From contig CM067507.1 of NCBI GenBank assembly GCA_034509495.1, positions 8,703,320 to 8,767,319 of the forward strand: a stretch of 64,000 nt of DNA, given 5' to 3'. A program made the position numbers and the translations under genes. Below are positions 58,762-64,000 of the stretch, piece after piece; within the stretch, counting starts at the first letter, position 1, and every line of letters begins with the position of its first letter. Source of the DNA: Acestrorhynchus altus. Its lineage: Eukaryota; Chordata; Actinopteri; Characiformes; Acestrorhynchidae. The notes beneath the pieces were generated by a model. It ran no database searches and was not told the DNA's origin. It saw only the letters and a program-made list of their open reading frames with translations.

Positions 58762-61700
58762 CCTCTAAGGCTAACAATTTTATTGTAATTTTTATGTTTT
58801 AGGGAACTAGTAGTCAACATGATCATTCTGAGGGAAGAAACACCTGGAGGTGTGTAGTTTTTTATCAATATCTTAATTATTGTATCACATAATTGTTGGT
58901 TTGTTTATTTATTATTTTATTTTCTTAGGTTTGATTTTGTAGCTTCTAAAGTGCCAATACAACAGACTGAGATGTGTACTTGTATGCAGAGTATGGATGG
59001 TATGTTTATCAATTTCTATAATTTCATAAATTACGTACTGTAGAAACTAACATAATTAGTAATTCATACAAATTACAAATGTTTTCATTCTGAGTAGTAA
59101 TTATTTAGACATGCTTAAACATTCTGTTATTTTTCCCTGCAGAAAATGACATATTGTCCCAATTCCAAATTCCCCCTTGCAAAAGTCTAGATGGTGTCTT
59201 GCAGGAGGCCATGATGTTGTTAAAACACCTGGAGGCAGACCGGCAAAAGGCCATGGATTCACTGCAAAAAGAAAGACTGAAAAGGCGGACACTGATGAAA
59301 AAGCAGGATGATCTTTTCCTATGTAAACAGCAGGATTTTCCTGCAGCAGTGCAAAATGGTAGTTGTGAAAGAAGATAAAAAAATGAAAAATGTTAAATAA
59401 TTAAATTTTATGAATCCTATAAAATACTGGCTGGATCCATGTGGGTTTTCTTTTGTGTGAAAACACTATTTTTGTCATTAACCATTCACTTATAATAACA
59501 ATGTACACATATATTATTTAGTATATGATATTTAATTTTGTACCAGTACTTGAGCATGTTTCATGTTTCATTTTTGCTTTCCAGAGTATGAGGCCAGCAT
59601 CAGAGACATTACTGAGCTGAAGTGGCATCTTAAAGTAAAAAATGATCAAAAGCAGAAAGTCAGAAAGAGCCTGAGCCAGACGGAGAAGCAGAATCATCAG
59701 CTGGTTGAGGAAATTAATTTTTTGAAGAAACATGGCCCACTTGTGAACGAGAAGTTGCAGCTGGAGAGTCAAATCATGAAGCAGATCAAATCAGCCCAGT
59801 CTGAGGTAAGAACGGCCAGCTGTTGCTGGTTCTGATGGTCACTATTTATTTTGGAAAACTTAAAAATCAGTATAATCTTAAAAATCTCATATAGAACCAT
59901 TTGTAATGGTCAGCAGAAGAGCAATAGGTTTCAAACAAAGCCTTTACAGAAGTCTTCCTCTGACCTGTAACGATGCAGTTTGTATACCTGATGGATTGTG
60001 ATCTGTGTAGATGTGCATAGAACATTTTTCAGTAGGTTGATGACCCATTCTTATAGATGCCTCCATACCGATTCATAGAAAGTGCCTCAAAAATATTGCT
60101 TGGATGATATTACAAACTTAATATGGTATGTTGTCTGGTGTGGCACAGAATTTCTCTTTTGTGTCCATCTAGTAAATGGCCAAATAAGCTCAATAGAGTA
60201 GTGCTTGTCCTCTGTGGTACTTGGTGGAGTCAGTAGCTGTGTCCTAAAGCACAGGCGCTACGTCACACAAGGCTGTTCCATAGTAATGGACCTTTTGTAT
60301 ACAACCAAGACGTGCAGCCTCTATTTAGAGCTATTTGGAGGACACAAATGATGTATCTTTTTAGGCCCCCTTCTTACAAGAGGCTGAAACTTTTTGGTGA
60401 TGTCACTACGCAGTCTATAATCCTGATCCATTTGTGTGACCAATAGTCTACTGAAAAGGAGTCATCATATCTCATTTGGGGAGATATCTCATTTTCAGTC
60501 AAGTTAAAGGTTTTTGTTGTTTGTTTGTTTTTTCATTGAGCAGAATGCTATCTTACCAACTAAGTTTATGCTAATCAGTTTCTGTCTCATTTATTAAATG
60601 ATTGATTTAAACTCATGCATGGTGTTTAGTTAGTTGGTGATTCTGTTTATGATTGCATTTTGATTTGAAATAACTCATGAATTTGGAATATTATTGTTTT
60701 GTATTGGTGCATCTGGAAGCAATTGTGGATCGAAACATTTAAATTTCTAAAAATATTTGTATATGAATATATAAATAGCATTGTTCGATGCAAAATGGGT
60801 TGTAGAGGAGAATTGCCTTAGGTTTGGGCCAAAATCTATATATATTTTCAAAGGTTTAGACATATTTGTATGAACTCTGGTTTTATTGCTCTGATGCCCA
60901 GAGGAATTTTGTTTCACTGCTTTTTGTCTAAATTCACATTTTTAAAATTTATGTTGCATACAATTTGTCATTCTATCATTAAGAAATGAAAGTTAAGTAT
61001 TCTACAACATGATAATGGTGTCTCAATATTTTTTAGGATTGATTGGTTGGAAGTATCATAAAAGTAATGCAAATTAGATGTTATGAATTAATTACTAATT
61101 GATGACTTGATGAAGTATGCTTAATATTTTAAAAAGGAATTTCAGTTTGGCCAAGCATATAAAAGACAAAATGTTGAATACAATAAATACAGTGAAATGG
61201 ATATAGTTATAGCTCACTCATGATCACAATTTCATTCAAAAAAGTAAACTGTCATTTTATATTTATTACACATAAAGTGACATTTCAAGCCTTTTTTGTT
61301 TTATTTTTGATCAGTTTATTTATCAATATGACACATAATTCATGAAAACCAGAAATCCAGAATCTTTGAAAACCAGAAAATTTGAAAAGATTACTAATCA
61401 GAGTATCAACTTTTTAAAAAAAAAAACAAAAAGCTTGTAATATACCACTTTAAATGTAATGAATAGAAAATGACAATATAATTTTTTAATTAAATTATCA
61501 AAAATGTTTTTCATAGTGTTCTAATTTTTTGAGATGCACTAGTATTATATTCTAATTAGTTTGTAAAATGATAATCAATTATGAATTCATATTGTCCAGG
61601 ACATAGATCAAATGTAAATGGGAGTGACTAATTACTCAGGATTCTGTTCTGATTATGTGAAAACACAAATTTTGTTGCTTTAAATGTCTGCTTGTTTATG

Positions 61701-62465
61701 TACACTACCTGTTACAAGTTTAAGACCACCCCCAATTTATAATGATGAGAAAAAGACACTTGACAGGCAGAACATTATACATTTTAAAAGTGGGGCTGTT
61801 TGCATTAGAGAAATTTCAAATAATGCCAGAGTGTGATGAGTTTCGTTTACTAGAACCTGGAGAAAACTGACTGAAGAATCCGACACATTCAAATCCACTA
61901 AAGAATCAGAAGATGAGTTTCTGAGAGTAAAAAGCTTGTGTGATAGATAGCTCACATCACAACAGCTTGTATATTAGCTTTACACCAGACCAAGTCTCAG
62001 TATCAGCTGTAAAGACTTGGAGCTGCAGGTTTGACCGGTAGAGCTGCAGTAACAAATTCATTGCTAAGGTGGCAAAATCATTGGGAGTGTTCCAAATCTT
62101 TTGACCAGTAATGTATACCTGGCAAACTATAAATGCACCTGAAATACATTGATGTGTAGATTATACTGCATTTATAGCAGAAAGGAAAGAAGCATTGAGC
62201 ACTTAACTATTTAATTTTAAAATATTGTCTTCAATACCTTAAAATATAATAGTTTTAATACACTCATTTGAGAGTCATAAGTACATAGAACAGAAGGTAA
62301 ATGTCTGTGTATTTTCATTAAGGCTAGTGAGATGTTCACCCACCTGTCCAATGAGCTGAGGAGTGCACAGCAGGACCTGGACAGTGAGGAACTCCTTGCA
62401 CATAAAGAAAATGAAATGATGACTATGAAACTTCAAGATGCCCGCAATCATCTTAAAGAACAACT
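55026..62465 (+). CDS. ccdc178: Coiled-coil gene, 5' part, probably ccdc178; continues right of window
   Basis: Seven coding exons (55,026-55,074; 55,443-55,540; 58,803-58,849; 58,929-58,999; 59,143-59,358; 59,585-59,805; 62,323-62,465) join with matching phases into 281 residues without a stop. The product starts MSDNEPSLREDEGSLQ and is then mostly charged, heptad-rich helix (for example EAMMLLKHLEADRQKAMDSL, EYEASIRDITELKWHLKVKN, SQTEKQNHQLVEEINFLKKH). No other domain, signal peptide or membrane span is seen. Assignment to ccdc178, a poorly characterised coiled-coil protein, rests on the position and divergent orientation next to dtna/mapre2 (as on human 18q12) and on general resemblance; I could not align it. 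Exons 4 and 5 also exist as an inverted copy at 58,452-58,648. Confidence 0.68.
55443..55540 (+). CDS. ccdc178: ccdc178 exon 3
   Basis: Acceptor TTTGTCAG; reads DQGKQINTASSCVKKALWHI then KELKKNLENRCQE, an amphipathic helix. Donor GTATCT, phase 0. The L2 LINE lies just downstream at 55,556. Confidence 0.8.
55556..56830 (-). mobile_element. 5'-truncated L2-type LINE in ccdc178 intron 3
   Basis: Antisense to ccdc178. The left end is the complement of the L2 tail (GGCATTTAGCAGACACCCTT at about 55,578). Minus-strand frames show the reverse-transcriptase core with YADDTQLILSFPP (about 56,510-56,550) and the thumb/C-terminal region MDDQLSFSAHVANLTRSCRF to CNSLLAGLP and NAAARLV (about 56,080-56,299). 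Frames are interrupted, so it is inactive. Confidence 0.88.
56870..58320 (+). other. ccdc178 intron 3, right part
   Basis: AT-rich. About 57,560-57,840 vaguely resembles a decayed Tc1 element end, but no motif is decisive. Confidence 0.35.
58324..58384. repeat. (AT)n microsatellite ending at an N
   Basis: About 60 bases of AT repeat after an (AAAT)n run, followed by a single unresolved base N at 58,385. Confidence 0.95.
58694..58757. repeat. (AT)n microsatellite at the palindrome centre
   Basis: About 64 bases of alternating A and T, self-complementary, forming the centre of the palindrome. Confidence 0.95.
58803..58849 (+). CDS. ccdc178: ccdc178 exon 4
   Basis: Acceptor TTTATGTTTTAG; reads GTSSQHDHSEGRNTW plus two bases; donor GTGTGT. 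The phases (0 in, 2 out) are exactly those needed between exons 3 and 5. Lies in the right arm of the palindrome. Confidence 0.7.
58929..58999 (+). CDS. ccdc178: ccdc178 exon 5
   Basis: Acceptor TTTTCTTAG; reads FDFVASKVPIQQTEMCTCMQ then SMD after a split Arg; donor GTATGT, phase 1. Lies in the right arm of the palindrome. Confidence 0.72.
59143..59358 (+). CDS. ccdc178: ccdc178 exon 6
   Basis: Acceptor TTTTCCCTGCAG; reads NDILSQFQIPPCKSLDGVLQ, then EAMMLLKHLEADRQKAMDSL, QKERLKRRTLMKKQDDLFLC and KQQDFPAAVQN. A long basic, heptad-bearing helix. Donor GTAGTT. Confidence 0.83.
59585..59805 (+). CDS. ccdc178: ccdc178 exon 7
   Basis: Acceptor TTGCTTTCCAG; reads YEASIRDITELKWHLKVKND, then QKQKVRKSLSQTEKQNHQLV, EEINFLKKHGPLVNEKLQLE and SQIMKQIKSAQSE. 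Clear coiled coil with a short PL-containing break. Donor GTAAGA, phase 0. Confidence 0.86.
59806..61690 (+). other. ccdc178 intron 7, left part; nothing recognised
   Basis: AT-rich intronic sequence; no exon or clear repeat seen. Confidence 0.4.
61703..62113. mobile_element. Short Tc1-family MITE flanked by TA
   Basis: Begins CACTACCTGTTACAAG and ends with CTTTTGACCAGTAATG (imperfect complement), flanked by TA on both sides. About 410 bp and non-coding. The same terminal motif is at 38,530-38,546. Confidence 0.75.
62323..62465 (+). CDS. ccdc178: ccdc178 exon 8
   Basis: Acceptor TTTTCATTAAG; reads ASEMFTHLSNELRSAQQDLD, then SEELLAHKENEMMTMKLQDA and RNHLKEQ, with the final Leu codon split. 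Donor GTGAGT, phase 2. Confidence 0.85.
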
Positions 62466-63900
62466 GTGAGTTAATGAATCCGATTAAGATGAGTATATCA
62501 GCAGATAAAAGGACAGAAAAGTTGCTCATTTGGATGTACATTGCATGTTCAAATGTCAAATCAAAAAGTACATATGCAGATGAAAATGAATCTCTGGAAA
62601 ACATCAAGATTGACCTTATGGCACCATGCCATGTGCCATAATGCCATGTGTGGGATAGTGGGGCTATAAAGCCCCTCAGCATTAAGCTGAGGAGTAGTCT
62701 AACCGTGTACTCTGGAACAATAGTGCTCTATCCCATACATTAGGGATAAATAAAATAACATACAAATAACGATAAAATCTGGCCTTCACTGGACAATGCA
62801 GATAGCTACCCCAACAAATCAGGATAAACTCTTTTTAATACCCAGAAGAAACAATAAATAAACAGATGTTTTAAGACTTTTGTACACAAGGACTGTCTCA
62901 TGAATTCTATTAATATAAACATGCAACAAATAATATATTTCTTAATTAGTTTATTTATGAAACTGGTTAATGTATAAAATGTCAATTTCCATTGTTCTCC
63001 TTTGTCTATATAGAACATAAGCACTGTAAGTTATTGCAGGAATATTTCAGATTAAAATGTAAAAATAGCAACTTATTGTTATTTTACTATTGTTGTGATA
63101 CTTTCACCATTACATCAGACTTTATTATGAACATATAATACTTGCATTACAGCAAATGAAGCAGTGGGGGTCACTAAAATGCCAGGCTCTAAAGATACTG
63201 TTGGATCCACACATTATTTTCAGCCTCTCTTTAGAAGTCTGATACCAGTGCAGAATAGCAGCACATTAGTTACAATGTGCTTTTGTAAGCTTGCAGCTAA
63301 GAATACCATAGTACTGTAAACTGCATGCTTTTCTCCTGAAAGTGTCTATCTTCATAATATATATCCAATATTATCAGTTACCAGATATTATAGTGCATGA
63401 TATAATATTCCTTCATTATAAAGTAAAAGTGAAAGATTTATTGCCCACTTAGTTACCCAACAAATTAACCAAATTAGTCCATTGTAAACAACCAATCAAA
63501 TGCAGGCAGCTCTGTTAAATGTTAAACAAACAAAAAAATAATGTGAGGAGAAAAAGCATTTGAAGTTGTTGAAATATATCAGTCTAGGTAGGATTTCAGA
63601 ATGTATAAGGTTCTGTTGAACTATAGCAAGAGGGAAAAAAGGTCATATACAGTTATATACAGATTGAAAACCATAAGAGCATTGATGAATGTTTGTAGGA
63701 TTTCATGACCACTTAGTTAGAAAGTTACTAGATAAAACTACCAAACTTGATAGGAATACCATGTTAATATTCAAACATGGTGGTGACAGTGGAGCAGCAT
63801 TGGAATGAACAGTTTGCTATTACTGAATGTATAATTTATGTTCAGAGAATGGTCAGAGAATTCTTATGCTTAAGCTCAAACTTTCTGTTCATCTATCCCT
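62466..63900 (+). other. ccdc178 intronic sequence
   Basis: No clear exon found. Phase bookkeeping says a further exon of 3n+1 bases should lie here if the open frame at 63,901 is an exon. A frame at 63,120-63,240 is open and preceded by an AG but has no convincing donor. Confidence 0.35.
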
Positions 63901-64000
63901 TAGCTGAAGCTGAAACATGATTGGTTTATGCAAGAAAAGGATCCTGAACAGACTATTAGATTCACTTCTCAATGGGAAGAAAAAATAAATACAATTCATG
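63901..64000 (+). CDS. ccdc178: Possible further ccdc178 exon, cut by window end
   Basis: After a fair acceptor (CATCTATCCCTTAG, AG at about 63,900-63,901) the frame LKLKHDWFMQEKDPEQTIRF then TSQWEEKINTIH stays open to the window edge and looks like charged helix. It begins in phase 0, whereas exon 8 ends in phase 2, so at least one exon between them is missing from my model, or this is chance. Confidence 0.4.

Larger units (their letters stand above)
58386..59065. repeat. Perfect 680-bp palindrome
   Basis: Two 340-bp arms mirrored about 58,725/58,726 with no difference that I can find by reading, including the central (AT)n at 58,694-58,757. The arms contain ccdc178 exons 4 and 5, so both exist twice, in opposite orientation (mirror positions 58,602-58,648 and 58,452-58,522). 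The left arm begins exactly after the N at 58,385. Confidence 0.96.

Noticed and set aside
58583..58868. Two identical 61-residue frames on opposite strands as duplicate genes
   Set aside because: They are the two arms of the perfect palindrome, running through intron and the AT repeat; only the spliced exons inside are plausible coding sequence.
55540..58929. Joining ccdc178 exon 3 to exon 5 through an internal GTGTCA donor at about 55,530
   Set aside because: It also keeps phase, but the exon 4 found at 58,803-58,849 fits both phases using better splice sites, so the internal donor is unnecessary.

Overview
The window is vertebrate nuclear DNA, almost certainly from a teleost fish. Genes are split into short exons with GT/AG junctions. 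Between them lie Tc1-like transposons, Rex1-, L2- and RTE-type LINEs, a tRNA-type SINE and AT-rich microsatellites, all typical of fish genomes. No prokaryotic operon, CRISPR array or plasmid feature is present. Nearly all long open frames outside the exons listed here are chance frames or transposon remains.

Three protein genes can be supported. (1) At the left edge, on the minus strand, lies the first coding exon of mapre2 (EB2, a microtubule plus-end binding protein), with a CpG-rich promoter at about 550-910. The rest of the gene lies left of the window. (2) From 42,776 down to 17,380, on the minus strand, lies alpha-dystrobrevin (dtna). I could assemble 19 coding exons by hand. All splice phases agree and give a 674-residue protein with degenerate EF-hands, a ZZ zinc finger and the dystrophin-binding coiled coils. 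(3) From about 52.7 kb to the right edge, on the plus strand, lies the 5' part of a coiled-coil gene that I assign to ccdc178. Its seven coding exons give 281 residues in one continuous frame, and an eighth may start at 63,901.

From memory, human 18q12 carries CCDC178 divergent from DTNA, with MAPRE2 downstream of DTNA in the same direction. The window keeps that order and orientation, but about 10 kb of non-coding DNA replaces the ASXL3-NOL4 interval. dtna and ccdc178 appear to share a CpG-rich head-to-head promoter near 52.1-52.75 kb. It carries RFX X-box-like sequences on the ccdc178 side and is flanked on the dtna side by an unusual GAGCTGAGACT minisatellite at about 51.63-52.10 kb.

Region by region: 1-0.9 kb mapre2 exon 1 and promoter; 0.9-17.4 kb intergenic, with a second CpG-rich promoter-like block at 3.5-4.06 kb and many transposon relics (Tc1-like, Rex1, a piggyBac-type MITE nested in an older element, a SINE with a 13-bp target duplication); 17.4-42.8 kb dtna, whose introns hold a nested transposon pair at 19.3-21.2 kb, a Rex1 LINE end, an RTE tail and a young, full-length but frameshifted Tc1 transposon at 31,852-33,443; 42.8-52.1 kb probable dtna 5' intron; 52.7-64 kb ccdc178, with an L2 LINE in intron 3.

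The oddest object is a perfect 680-bp palindrome at 58,386-59,065. It duplicates two ccdc178 exons in inverted orientation and abuts a single N, so it is probably an assembly artefact. I found no clear undescribed biological system. The most interesting leads are that palindrome, the switch-like minisatellite beside the shared promoter, and the apparent absence of the long dystrobrevin C-terminal tail.
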